DNA from: Odiellus spinosus
Lineage: Eukaryota; Arthropoda; Arachnida; Opiliones; Phalangiidae
Direction of reading: 5' to 3'
DNA: 64,000 nucleotides
Assembly: GCA_963920705.1 (NCBI GenBank)
Contig: OY987230.1
Location: forward strand, 3,348,001 to 3,412,000
The notes under the pieces are model-generated. The model saw only the letters and a list, made by a program, of their open reading frames with translations, made no database searches and was not told the origin of the DNA. The position numbers were made by a program, and so were the translations under genes. Below are positions 38,824 through 50,987 of the stretch, piece after piece (position 1 is the first letter of the stretch; each line of letters starts with the position of its first letter).

Positions 38824-41800
38824 TTTTCCATGTTTTTCAAAGGATTTTCCAAAACTCTTGATTTTCAGATAGACCAATATTTGCTCTTTCGAGTGGTCTT
38901 AATTTTGTCTAAATCGCTTAAAAATCAAAAGTTTTGTGTCCATTTGAATCCAATAATCTTGGATTTTGAAGTGTTTTTGCTTAATTTTAACCAATTTTAT
39001 ATTGGTCACAATTTTGCAATTTAGACAAAACCAAAGTCATTCGAAAGAGCAATTAATGGACAGTCTAAATAATAAGAGTTTTCAAAAATCCGTTGAAAAA
39101 CAAGAAAAATATGGCCAATTCAAGAAATCATACAATATCAAAATAGTCAAATTTCAGATTTTCAAAATTCGCTTTTTGATATTAGATGTTTTTTGAATTG
39201 TCCATATTTTCCATGTTTTTCAACGGATTTTCCAAAACTCTTGATTTTCAGATAGACCAATATTTGCTCTTTCGAGTGGTCTTAATTTTGTCTAAATCGC
39301 TTAAAAATCAAAAGTTTTGTGTCCATTTGAATCCAATAATCTTGGATTTTGAAGTGTTTTTGCTTTATTTTAACCAATTTTATATTTGTCACAATTTTGC
39401 AATTTAGACAAAACCAAAGTCATTCGAAAGAGCAATTAATGGACAGTCAAATAAAAAGAGTTTTCAAAAATCCGTTGAAAAACAAGAAAAATATGGCCAA
39501 TTCAAGAAATCATAGAATATCAAAATAGTCAAATTTCAGATTTTAAAAATTCGCTTTTTGATATTAGATGTTTTTTGAATTGTCCTTATTTTCCATGTTT
39601 TTCAACGGATTTTCCAAAACTCTTGTTTTTTAGATAGACCAATATTTGCTCTTTCGAGTGGTCTTAATTTTGTCTAAATCGCTTAAAAATCAAAAGTTTT
39701 GTGTCCATTTGTATCCAATAATCTTGGATTTTTAAGTGTTTTTGCTTTATTTTAACCAATTTTATATTTGTCACAATTTTGCAATTTAGACAAAACCAAA
39801 GTCATTCGAAAGAGCAATTAATGGACAGTCTAAATAACAAGAATTTTCAAAAATCCGTTGAAAAACAAGAAAAATATGGCCAATTCAAGAAACCATACAA
39901 TATCAAAATAGTCAAATTTCAGATTTTAAAAATTCGCTTTTTGATATTAGATGTTTTTTGAATTGTCCATATTTTCCATGTTTTTCAAAGGATTTTCCAA
40001 AACTCATGTTTTTTAGATAGACCAATATTTGCTCTTTCGAGTGGTCTAATTTTGTCTAAATCGCTTAAAAATCAAAAGTTTTGTGTCCATTTGAATCCAA
40101 TAATCTTGGATTTTTAAGCGTTTTTGCTTAATTTTAACCAATTTTATATTGGTCACAATTTTGCAATTTAGACAAAACCAAAGTCATTCGAAAGAGCAAT
40201 TAATGGACAGTCTAAATAATAAGAGTTTTCAAAAATCCGTTGAAAAACAAGAAAAATATGGCCAATTCAAGAAATCATACAATATCAAAATAGTCAAATT
40301 TCAGATTTTCAAAATTCGCTTTTTGATATTAGATGTTTTTTGAATTGTCCATATTTTCCATGTTTTTCAACGGATTTTCCAAAACTCTTGATTTTCAGAT
40401 AGACCAATATTTGCTCTTTCGAGTGGTCTTAATTTTGTCTAAATCGCTTAAAAATCAAAAGTTTTGTGTCCATTTGAATCCAATAATCTTGGATTTTGAA
40501 GTGTTTTTGCTTTATTTTAACCAATTTTATATTTGTCACAATTTTGCAATTTAGACAAAACCAAAGTCATTCGAAAGAGCAATTAATGGACAGTCAAATA
40601 AAAAGAGTTTTCAAAAATCCGTTGAAAAACAAGAAAAATATGGCCAATTCAAGAAATCATAGAATATCAAAATAGTCAAATTTCAGATTTTAAAAATTCG
40701 CTTTTTGATATTAGATGTTTTTTGAATTGTCCTTATTTTCCATGTTTTTCAACGGATTTTCCAAAACTCTTGTTTTTTAGATAGACCAATATTTGCTCTT
40801 TCGAGTGGTCTTAATTTTGTCTAAATCGCTTAAAAATCAAAAGTTTTGTGTCCATTTGAATCCAATAATATTGGATTTTTAAGTGTTTTTGCTTAATTTT
40901 AACCAATTTTATAATTGTCACAATTTTGCAATTTAGACAAAACCAAAGTCATTCGAAAGAGCAATTAATGGACAGTCTAAATAATAAGAGTTTTCAAAAA
41001 TCCGTTGAAAAACAAGAAAAATATGGCCAATTCAAGAAACCATACAATATCAAAATAGTCAAATTTCAGATTTTAAAAATTCGCTTTTTGATATTAGATG
41101 TTTTTTGAATTGGCTATATTTTCCATGTTTTTCAACGGATTTTCCAAAACTCTTGTTTTTAAGATAGACCAATATTTGCTCTTTCGAGTAGTCTTAATTT
41201 TGTCTAAATCGCTTAAAAATCAAAAGTTTTGTGTCCATTTGAATCCAATAATATTGGATTTTTAAGTGTTTTTGCTTAATTTTAACCAATTTTATAATTG
41301 TCACAATTTTGCAATTTAGACAAAACCAAAGTCATTCGAAAGAGCAATTAATGGACAGTCTAAATAATAAGAGTTTTCCAAAATCCGTTGAAAAACAAGA
41401 AAAATATGGCCAATTCAAGAAACCATACAATATCAAAATAGTCAAATTTCAGATTTTAAAAATTCGCTTTTTGATATTAGATGTTTTTTGAATTGGCTAT
41501 ATTTTCCATGTTTTTCAACGGATTTTCCAAAACTCTTGTTTTTTAGATAGACCAATATTTGCTCTTTCGAGTAGTCTTAATTTTGTCTAAATCGCTTAAA
41601 AATCAAAAGTTTTGTGTCCATTTGAATCCAATAATATTGGATTTTTAAGTGTTTTTGCTTAATTTTAACCAATTTTATATTTGTCACAATTTTGCAATTT
41701 AGACAAAACCAAAGTCATTCGAAAGAGCAATTAATGGACAGTCTAAATAATAAGAGTTTTCAAAAATCCGTTGAAAAACAAGAAAAATATGGCCAATTCA

Positions 41801-43411
41801 AGAAATCATAGAATATCAAAATAGTCAAATTTCAGATTTTCAAAATTCGCTTTTTGATATTAGATGTTTTTTGAATTGTCCATATTTTCCATGTTTTTCA
41901 AGGGATTTTCCAAAACTCTTGATTTTCAGATAGACCAATATTTGCTCTTTCGAGTGGTCTTAATTTTGTCTAAATCGCTTAAAAATCAAAAGTTTTGTGT
42001 CCATTTGAATCCAATAATCTTGGATTTTTAAGTGTTTTTGCTTAATTTTAACCAATTTTATAATTGTCACAATTTTGCAATTTAGACAAAACCAAAGTCA
42101 TTCGAAAGAGCAATTAATGGACAGTCTAAATAATAAGAGTTTTCAAAAATCCGTTGAAAAACAAGAAAAATATAGCCAATTCAAGAAATCATAGAATATC
42201 AAAATAGTCAAATTTCAGATTTTCAAAATTCGCTTTTTGATATTAGATGTTTTTTGAATTGTCCATATTTTCCATGTTTTTCAACGGATTTTCCAAAATT
42301 CTTGATTTTCAGATAGACCAATATTTGCTCTTTCGAGTGGTCTTAATTTTGTCTAAATCGCTTAAAAATCAAAAGTTTTGTGTCCATTTGAATCCAATAA
42401 TATTGGATTTTTAAGTGTTTTTGCTTAATTTTAACCAATTTTATATTTGTCACAATTTTGCAATTTAGACAAAACCAAAGTCATTCGAAAGAGCAATTAA
42501 TGGACAGTCTAAATAATAAGAGTTTTCAAAAATCCGTTGAAAAACAAGAAAAATATGGCCAATTCAAGAAATCATAGAATATCAAAATAGTCAAATTTCA
42601 GATTTTCAAAATTCGCTTTTTGATATTAGATGTTTTTTGAATTGTCCATATTTTCCATGTTTTTCAAGGGATTTTCCAAAACTCTTGATTTTCAGATAGA
42701 CCAATATTTGCTCTTTCGAGTGGTCTTAATTTTGTCTAAATCGCTTAAAAATCAAAAGTTTTGTGTCCATTTGAATCCAATAATCTTGGATTTTTAAGTG
42801 TTTTTGCTTAATTTTAACCAATTTTATAATTGTCACAATTTTGCAATTTAGACAAAACCAAAGTCATTCGAAAGAGCAATTAATGGACAGTCTAAATAAT
42901 AAGAGTTTTCAAAAATCCGTTGAAAAACAAGAAAAATATGGCCAATTCAAGAAACCATACAATATCAAAATAGTCAAATTTCAGATTTTAAAAATTCGCT
43001 TTTTGATATTAGATGTTTTTTGAATTGGCTATATTTTCCATGTTTTTCAACGGATTTTCCAAAACTCTTGTTTTTTAGATAGACCAATATTTGCTCTTTC
43101 GAGTAGTCTTAATTTTGTCTAAATCGCTTAAAAATCAAAAGTTTTGTGTCCATTTGAATCCAATAAAATTGGATTTTTAAGTGTTTTTGCTTAATTTTAA
43201 CCAATTTTATATTTGTCACAATTTTGCAATTTAGACAAAACCAAAGTCATTCGAAAGAGCAATTAATGGACAGTCTAAATAACAAGAGTTTTCAAAAATA
43301 AGTTGAAAAACAAGAAAAATATGGCCAATTCAAGAAACCATACAATATCAAAATAGTCAAATTTCAGATTTTAAAAATTCGCTTTTTGATATTAGATGTT
43401 TTTTGAATTGG
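38824..43411 (-). repeat. Orientation block 8 (-), about 12 units
   Basis: The first 2.3 kb belong to copy 2 of the 3,237-bp duplication. The rest has units with ATAATATTGG in the linker and GGCTATATTTTCC in arm A, repeated at 383- to 766-bp steps near 41.1-43.2 kb. One unit near 43300 has AAAATAAGTTG in the conserved 18-mer. The block ends at GAATTGGCC where reversed A becomes forward B. Confidence 0.88.
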
Positions 43412-43976
43412 CCATATTTTTCTTGTTTTTCAACGGATTTTTGAAAACTCTTATTATTTAGACTGTCCATTAATTGCTCTTTCGAATGACTTTGGTTTTG
43501 TCTAAATTGCAAAATTGTGACCAATATAAAATTGGTTAAAATTAAGCAAAAACGCTTAAAAATCCAATATTATTGGATTCAAATGGACACAAAACTTTTG
43601 ATTTTTAAGCGATTTAGACAAAATTAAGACCACTCGAAAGAGCAAATATTGGTCTATCTAAAAAACAAGAGTTTTGGAAAATCCGTTGAAAAACATGGAA
43701 AATATAGCCAATTCAAAAAACATCTAATATCAAAAAGCGAATTTTGAAAATCTGAAATTTGACTATTTTGATATTCTATGATTTCTTGAATTGGCCATAT
43801 TTTTCTTGTTTTTCAACGGATTTTTGAAAACTCTTGTTATTTAGACTGTCCATTAATTGCTCTTTCGAATGACTTTGGTTTTGTCTAAATTGCAAAATTG
43901 TGACAAATATAAAATTGGTTAAAATTAAGCAAAAACACTTAAAAATCCAAGATTATTGGATTCAAATGGACACAAA
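43412..43976 (+). repeat. Orientation block 9 (+), about 1.5 units
   Basis: The block starts inside the arm homology and ends in the linker at ACAAAACT|CTTGATTTTC (43972-43980). There a + linker joins the middle of a reversed A arm. The bases AAAACT and TTGATTTT are similar on both sides, so the join used short homology. The same start and end recur in blocks 11 and 13. Confidence 0.86.
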
Positions 43977-44322
43977 ACTCTTGATTTTCAGATAGACCAA
44001 TATTTGCTCTTTCGAGTGGTCTTAATTTTGTCTAAATCGCTTAAAAATCAAAAGTTTTGTGTCCATTTGAATCCAATAATCTTGGATTTTTAAGTGTTTT
44101 TGCTTTATTTTAACCAATTTTATATTTGTCACAATTTTGCAATTTAGACAAAACCAAAGTCATTCGAAAGAGCAATTAATGGACAGTCTAAATAATAAGA
44201 GTTTTCAAAAATCCGTTGAAAAACAAGAAAAATATGGCCAATTCAAGAAACCATACAATATCAAAATAGTCAAATTTCAGATTTTAAAAATTCGCTTTTT
44301 GATATTATATGTTTTTTGAATT
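43977..44322 (-). repeat. Orientation block 10 (-), under one unit
   Basis: Minus sequence runs from the middle of reversed A through linker and B to a second switch at GAATTGGCCAT. It has a private TATTATATG and an eight-T run in CATATTTTTTTTG. Confidence 0.85.
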
Positions 44323-44422
44323 GGCCATATTTTTTTTGTTTTTCAACGGATTTTTGAAAACTCTTATTATTTAGACTGTCCATTAATTGCTCTTTCGAAT
44401 GACTTTGGTTTTGTCTAAATTG
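44140..44422. repeat. B-B hybrid unit: near-perfect long palindrome
   Basis: The unit at a minus-to-plus switch begins with reversed B (CAATTTAGAC at 44140) and ends with forward B (GTCTAAATTG at 44422). The outer stems of about 105 bp per side match with about one difference, against about 80% in a normal A-B unit. The same architecture occurs near 43230-43510, 46210-46480, 47880-48164, 52360-52645, 56069-56350 and 61046-61325. Confidence 0.85.
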
Positions 44423-45272
44423 CAAAATTGTGACAAATATAAAATTGGTTAAAATTAAGCAAAAACGCTTAAAAATCCAAGATTATTGGATTCAAATGGA
44501 CACAAAACTTTTGATTTTTAAGCGATTTAGACAAAATTAAGACCACTCGAAAGAGAAAATATTGGTCTATTTGAAAATCAAGAGTTTTGGAAAATCCGTT
44601 GAAAAACATGGAAAATATGGACAATTCAAAAAACATCTAATATCAAAAAGCGAATTTTTAAAATCTGAAATTTGACTATTTTGATATTGTATGATTTCTT
44701 GAATTGGCCATATTTTTCTTGTTTTTCAACGGATTTTTGAAAACTCTTATTATTTAGACTGTCCATTAATTGCTCTTTCGAATGACTTTGGTTTTGTCTA
44801 AATTGCAAAATTGTGACCAATATAAAATTGGTTAAAATTAAGCAAAAACGCTTAAAAATCCAAGATTATTGGATTCAAATGGACACAAAACTTTTGATTT
44901 TTAAGCGATTTAGACAAAATTAAGACCACTCGAAAGAGCAAATATTGGTCTATCTAAAAAACAAGAGTTTTGGAAAATCCGTTGAAAAACATGGAAAATA
45001 TAGCCAATTCAAAAAACATCTAATATCAAAAAGCGAATTTTGAAAATCTGAAATTTGACTATTTTGATATTCTATGATTTCTTGAATTGGCCATATTTTT
45101 CTTGTTTTTCAACGGATTTTTGAAAACTCTTGTTATTTAGACTGTCCATTAATTGCTCTTTCGAATGACTTTGGTTTTGTCTAAATTGCAAAATTGTGAC
45201 AAATATAAAATTGGTTAAAATTAAGCAAAAACACTTAAAAATCCAAGATTATTGGATTCAAATGGACACAAA
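44323..45272 (+). repeat. Orientation block 11 (+), about 2.5 units
   Basis: The block resembles block 9 with one more unit in front. It ends at the same ACAAAACT|CTTGATTTTC linker-to-arm join (45268-45275), 1,296 bp after the first. Confidence 0.86.
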
Positions 45273-45618
45273 ACTCTTGATTTTCAGATAGACCAATATT
45301 TGCTCTTTCGAGTGGTCTTAATTTTGTCTAAATCGCTTAAAAATCAAAAGTTTTGTGTCCATTTGAATCCAATAATCTTGGATTTAAAAGTGTTTTTGCT
45401 TTATTTTAACCAATTTTATATTTGTCACGTCTTGGCAATTTAGACAAAACCAAAGTCATTCGAAAGAGCAATTAATGGACAGTCTAAATAATAAGAGTTT
45501 TCAAAAATCCGTTGAAAAACAAGAAAAATTTGGCCAATTCAAGAAACCATACAATATCAAAATAGTCAAATTTCAGATTTTAAAAATTCGCTTTTTGATA
45601 TTAGATGTTTTTTGAATT

Positions 45619-45659
45619 GGCCATATTTTTCTTGTTTTTCAACGGATTTTTGAAAACTC
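45619..45659 (+). repeat. Arm-B patch in a reversed A arm, 1
   Basis: Between GAATTG and GATTTTCAGATAGACC, both arm A, about 41 bp read as forward arm B: CCATATTTTTCTTG through TTTTTGAAAACTCTT. Orientation is A-type on both sides. This is the pattern of a short gene-conversion tract between the two arms, or a double exchange. Confidence 0.8.
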
Positions 45660-46001
45660 TTGATTTTCAGATAGACCAATATTTGCTCTTTCGAGTGGTC
45701 TTAATTTTGTCTAAATCGCTTAAAAATCAAAGGTTTTGTGTCCATTTGAATCCAATAATCTTGGATTTTTAAGTGTTTGTGCTTTATTTTAACCAATTTT
45801 ATATTTGTCACGTCTTGGCAATTTAGACAAAACCAAAGTCATTCGAAAGAGCAATTAATGGACAGTCTAAATAATAAGAGTTTTCAAAAATCCGTTGAAA
45901 AACAAGAAAAATATGGCCAATTCAAGAAACCATACAATATCAAAATAGTCAAATTTCAGATTTTAAAAATTCGCTTTTTGATATTAGATGTTTTTTGAAT
46001 T

Positions 46002-46043
46002 GGCCATATTTTTCTTGTTTTTCAACGGATTTTTGAAAACTCT
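46002..46043 (+). repeat. Arm-B patch in a reversed A arm, 2
   Basis: The same patch sits one unit downstream of the one at 45619, with the same edges. A single conversion followed by duplication of the unit is simpler than two events. Confidence 0.8.
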
Positions 46044-46385
46044 TGATTTTCAGATAGACCAATATTTGCTCTTTCGAGTGGTCTTAATTTTGTCTAAATC
46101 GCTTAAAAATCAAAAGTTTTGTGTCCATTTGAATCCAATAATCTTGGATTTTTAAGCGTTTTTGCTTAATTTTAACCAATTTTATATTGGTCACAATTTT
46201 GCCATTTAGACAAAACCAAAGTCATTCGAAAGAGCAATTAATGGACAGTCTAAATAACAAGAGTTTTCAAAAATAAGTTGAAAAACAAGAAAAATATGGC
46301 CAATTCAAGAAACCATACAATATCAAAATAGTCAAATTTCAGATTTTAAAAATTCGCTTTTTGATATTAGATGTTTTTTGAATTG

Positions 46386-46950
46386 GCCATATTTTTCTTG
46401 TTTTTCAACGGATTTTTGAAAACTCTTATTATTTAGACTGTCCATTAATTGCTCTTTCGAATGACTTTGGTTTTGTCTAAATTGCAAAATTGTGACCAAT
46501 ATAAAATTGGTTAAAATTAAGCAAAAACGCTTAAAAATCCAAGATTATTGGATTCAAATGGACACAAAACTTTTGATTTTTAAGCGATTTAGACAAAATT
46601 AAGACCACTCGAAAGAGCAAATATTGGTCTATCTAAAAAACAAGAGTTTTGGAAAATCCGTTGAAAAACATGGAAAATATAGCCAATTCAAAAAACATCT
46701 AATATCAAAAAGCGAATTTTGAAAATCTGAAATTTGACTATTTTGATATTCTATGATTTCTTGAATTGGCCATATTTTTCTTGTTTTTCAACGGATTTTT
46801 GAAAACTCTTGTTATTTAGACTGTCCATTAATTGCTCTTTCGAATGACTTTGGTTTTGTCTAAATTGCAAAATTGTGACAAATATAAAATTGGTTAAAAT
46901 TAAGCAAAAACACTTAAAAATCCAAGATTATTGGATTCAAATGGACACAA
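46386..46950 (+). repeat. Orientation block 13 (+), about 1.5 units
   Basis: This is the third copy of the block type seen at 43412 and 44323, with GTGACCAATATAAA in the first linker and the same terminal join at 46946-46955. Joins lie at 43976, 45272 and 46950. Confidence 0.86.
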
Positions 46951-48066
46951 AACTCTTGATTTTCAGATAGACCAATATTTGCTCTTTCGAGTGGTCTTAA
47001 TTTTGTCTAAATCGCTTAAAAATCAAAAGTTTTGTGTCCATTTGAATCCAATAATCTTGGATTTTTAAGCGTTTTTGCTTAATTTTAACCAATTTTATAT
47101 TGGTCACAATTTTGCAATTTAGACAAAACCAAAGTCATTCGAAAGAGCAATTAATGGACAGTCTAAATAACAAGAGTTTTCAAAAATCCGTTGAAAAACA
47201 AGAAAAATATGGCCAATTCAAGAAACCATACAATATCAAAATAGTCAAATTTCAGATTTTAAAAATTCGCTTTTTGATATTAGATGTTTTTTGAATTGTC
47301 CATATTTTCCATGTTTTTCAACGGATTTTCAAAAACTCTTGTTTTTAAGATTGACCAATATTTGCTCTTGCGATTGGTTTTGATTTTGTCTAAATCGCTT
47401 TAAAATCAAATATTTTGTGACCATTTGAATCCAATAATCTTTAATTTTTAAGCGTTTTTGCTTATTTTTAACCCATTTTATATTTGTCACGTTTTGGCAC
47501 TTTAGACAAAACCAAAGTCATTCGAAAGAGCAATTAATGGACAGTCTAAATAACAAGAGTTTTCAAAAATCCGTTGAAAAACAAGAAAAATATGGCCAAT
47601 TCAAGAAATCATACAATATCAAAATAGTCAAATTTCAGATTTTAAAAATTCGCTTTTTGATATTAGATGTTTTTTGAATTGTCCATATTTTCCATGTTTT
47701 TCAACGGATTTTCCAAAACTCTTGATTTTCAGATTGACCAATATTTGCTCTTGCCATTGGTTTTGATTTTGTCTAAATCGCTTAAAAATCAAATGTTTTG
47801 TGTCCATTTGAATCCAATTATCTTTGATTTTTAAGTGTTTTTGCTTAATTTTAACCAATTTTATATTTGTCACAATTTTGCAATTTAGACAAAAACGAAG
47901 TCATTCGAAAGAGCAATTAATGGACAGTCTAAATAACAAGAGTTTTCAAAAATCCGTTGAAAAACAAGAAAAATATGGCCAATTCAAGAAACCATACAAT
48001 ATCAAAATAGTCAAATTTCAGATTTGAAAAAATTCGCTTTTTGATATTAGATGTTTTTTGAATTGG
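46951..48066 (-). repeat. Orientation block 14 (-), about 2.9 units, with diverged units
   Basis: The block contains a diverged unit (47326-47507) and a milder relative near 47735-47830 (AGATTGACC, CTTGCCATTGG, CAATTATCTTTG). Its last B arm has AAAAACGAAGTC and the core reads GATTTGAAAAAATTC. The same two marks appear before the switch at 52545, and the core mark alone before 56251. Confidence 0.86.
47326..47507 (-). repeat. Diverged unit subtype, - orientation, copy 1
   Basis: Read in reverse this matches the variant at 23633-23808: TTTTTAAGATTGACC, CTTGCGATTGGTTTTG, TATTTTGTGACC, AACCCATTTTAT and GTTTTGGCACTTTAGAC. Both arms and the linker are changed, so it is a subtype and not one mutated site. 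Confidence 0.86.
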
Positions 48067-50987
48067 CCATATTTTTCTTGTTTTTCAACGGATTTTTGAA
48101 AACTCTTGTTATTTAGACTGTCCATTAATTGCTCTTTCGAATGACTTTGGTTTTGTCTAAATTGCCAAGACGTGACAAATATAAAATTGGTTAAAATTAA
48201 GCAAAAACACTTAAAAATCCAAGATTATTGGATTCAAATGGACACAAAACTTTTGATTTTTAAGCGATTTAGACAAAATTAAGACCACTCGAAAGAGCAA
48301 ATATTGGTCTATCTGAAAATCAAGAGTTTTGGAAAATCCGTTGAAAAACATGGAAAATATGGACAATTCAAAAAACATCTAATATCAAAAAGCGAATTTT
48401 GAAAATCTGAAATTTGACTATTTTGATATTGTATGGTTTCTCGAATTGGCCATATTTTTCTTGTTTTTCAACGGATTTTTGAAAACTCTTGTTATTTAGA
48501 CTGTCCATTAATTGCTCTTTCGAATGACTTTGGTTTTGTCTAAATTGCAAAATTATGACAAATATAAAATTGGTTAAAATAAAGCAAAAACACTTAAAAA
48601 TCCAAGATTATTGGATTCAAATGGACTCAAAACTTTTGATTTTTAAGCGATTTAGACAAAATTAAGACCGCTCGAAAGAGCAAATATTGGTCTATCTAAA
48701 AAACAAGAGTTTTGGAAAATCCGTTGAAAAACATGGAAAATATAGCCAATTCAAAAAACATCTAATATCAAAAAGCGAATTTTTAAAATCTGAAATTTGA
48801 CTATTTTGATATTGTATGGTTTCTTGAATTGGCCATATTTTTCTTGTTTTTCAACGGATTTTTGAAAACTCTTGTTATTTAGACTGTCCATTAATTGCTC
48901 TTTCGAATGACTTTGGTTTTGTCTAAATTGCAAAATTGTGACAAATATAAAATTGGTTAAAATAAAGCAAAAACACTTAAAAATCCAAGATTATTGGATT
49001 CAAATGGACTCAAAACTTTTGATTTTTAAGCGATTTAGACAAAATTAAGACCGCTCGAAAGAGCAAATATTGGTCTATCTAAAAAACAAGAGTTTTGGAA
49101 AATCCGTTGAAAAACATGGAAAATATAGCCAATTCAAAAAACATCTAATATCAAAAAGCGAATTTTTAAAATCTGAAATTTGACTATTTTGATATTATAT
49201 GGTTTCTTGAATTGGCCATATTTTTCTTGTTTTTCAACGGATTTTTGAAAACTCTTGTTATTTAGACTGTCCATTAATTGCTCTTTCGAATGACTTTGGT
49301 TTTGTCTAAATTGCCAAGACGTGACAAATATAAAATTGGTTAAAATTAAGCAAAAACACTTAAAAATCCAAGATTATTGGATTCAAATGGACACAAAACT
49401 TTTGATTTTTAAGCGATTTAGACAAAATTAAGACCACTCGAAAGAGCAAATATTGGTCTATCTGAAAATCAAGAGTTTTGGAAAATCCGTTGAAAAACAT
49501 GGAAAATATGGACAATTCAAAAAACATCTAATATCAAAAAGCGAATTTTGAAAATCTGAAATTTGACTATTTTGATATTGTATGGTTTCTCGAATTGGCC
49601 ATATTTTTCTTGTTTTTCAACGGATTTTTGAAAACTCTTGTTATTTAGACTGTCCATTAATTGCTCTTTCGAATGACTTTGGTTTTGTCTAAATTGCAAA
49701 ATTATGACAAATATAAAATTGGTTAAAATAAAGCAAAAACACTTAAAAATCCAAGATTATTGGATTCAAATGGACTCAAAACTTTTGATTTTTAAGCGAT
49801 TTAGACAAAATTAAGACCGCTCGAAAGAGCAAATATTGGTCTATCTAAAAAACAAGAGTTTTGGAAAATCCGTTGAAAAACATGGAAAATATAGCCAATT
49901 CAAAAAACATCTAATATCAAAAAGCGAATTTTTAAAATCTGAAATTTGACTATTTTGATATTGTATGGTTTCTTGAATTGGCCATATTTTTCTTGTTTTT
50001 CAACGGATTTTTGAAAACTCTTGTTATTTAGACTGTCCATTAATTGCTCTTTCGAATGACTTTGGTTTTGTCTAAATTGCAAAATTGTGACAAATATAAA
50101 ATTGGTTAAAATAAAGCAAAAACACTTAAAAATCCAAGATTATTGGATTCAAATGGACTCAAAACTTTTGATTTTTAAGCGATTTAGACAAAATTAAGAC
50201 CGCTCGAAAGAGCAAATATTGGTCTATCTAAAAAACAAGAGTTTTGGAAAATCCGTTGAAAAACATGGAAAATATAGCCAATTCAAAAAACATCTAATAT
50301 CAAAAAGCGAATTTTTAAAATCTGAAATTTGACTATTTTGATATTATATGGTTTCTTGAATTGGCCATATTTTTCTTGTTTTTCAACGGATTTTTGAAAA
50401 CTCTTGTTATTTAGACTGTCCATTAATTGCTCTTTCGAATGACTTTGGTTTTGTCTAAATTGCCAAGACGTGACAAATATAAAATTGGTTAAAATTAAGC
50501 AAAAACACTTAAAAATCCAAGATTATTGGATTCAAATGGACACAAAACTTTTGATTTTTAAGCGATTTAGACAAAATTAAGACTTCTCGAAAGAGCAAAT
50601 ATTGGTCTATCTAAAAAACAAGAGTTTTGGAAAATACGTTGAAAAACATGGAAAATATGGACAATTCAAAAAACATCTAATATCAAAAAGCGAATTTTGA
50701 AAATCTGAAATTTGACTATTTTGATATTGTATGGTTTCTCGAATTTTTCCATATTTTTCTTGTTTTTCAACGGATTTTTGAAAACTCTTGTTATTTAGAC
50801 TGTCCATTAATTGCTCTTTCGAATGACTTTGGTTTCGTCTAAATTGCCAAGACGTGACAAATATAAAATTGGTTAAAATAAAGCAAAAACACTTAAAAAT
50901 CCAAGATTATTGGATTCAAATGGACACAAAACTTTTGATTTTTAAGCGATTTAGACAAAATTAAGACCACTCGAAAGAGCAAATATT
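48067..50987 (+). repeat. Orientation block 15 (+), about 7.6 units, with 3-mer order
   Basis: The GCCAAGACGTGAC linker form appears at 48164, 49313 and 50462, exactly 1,149 bp apart, giving two full tandem 3-mers (48164-49312 and 49313-50461). Inside each, GGACTCAAAAC and GACCGCTCG mark two units. The block ends at an ATATTGATATT join (50984-50990) from mid arm A to the inner end of reversed arm A. Confidence 0.88.
50607..50807 (+). repeat. Marker unit shared with 59173-59373
   Basis: The unit has AAAATACGTTG in the conserved 18-mer and CGAATTTTTCCATA at the B-arm inner end. The same changes, with GACTTCTCG upstream, recur 8,566 bp downstream. This links block 15 with block 19 as copies of one ancestral segment, now separated by two flipped blocks. 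Confidence 0.83.

Larger units (their letters stand above)
37918..41154. repeat. 3,237-bp segmental duplication, copy 2
   Basis: This is the direct tandem copy of 34681-37917 with the same internal flips. The copies agree closely, so the duplication is young. Beyond about 41130 the sequence follows ordinary minus units instead of a third copy. Confidence 0.88.
45273..46385 (-). repeat. Orientation block 12 (-), about 2.9 units
   Basis: Minus units include two with an arm-B patch inside arm A (listed separately) and CACGTCTTGGC linkers. One unit has AAAATAAGTTG in the 18-mer (near 46273), the same change as near 43297, so the flanks of these blocks are copies of each other. Confidence 0.85.
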
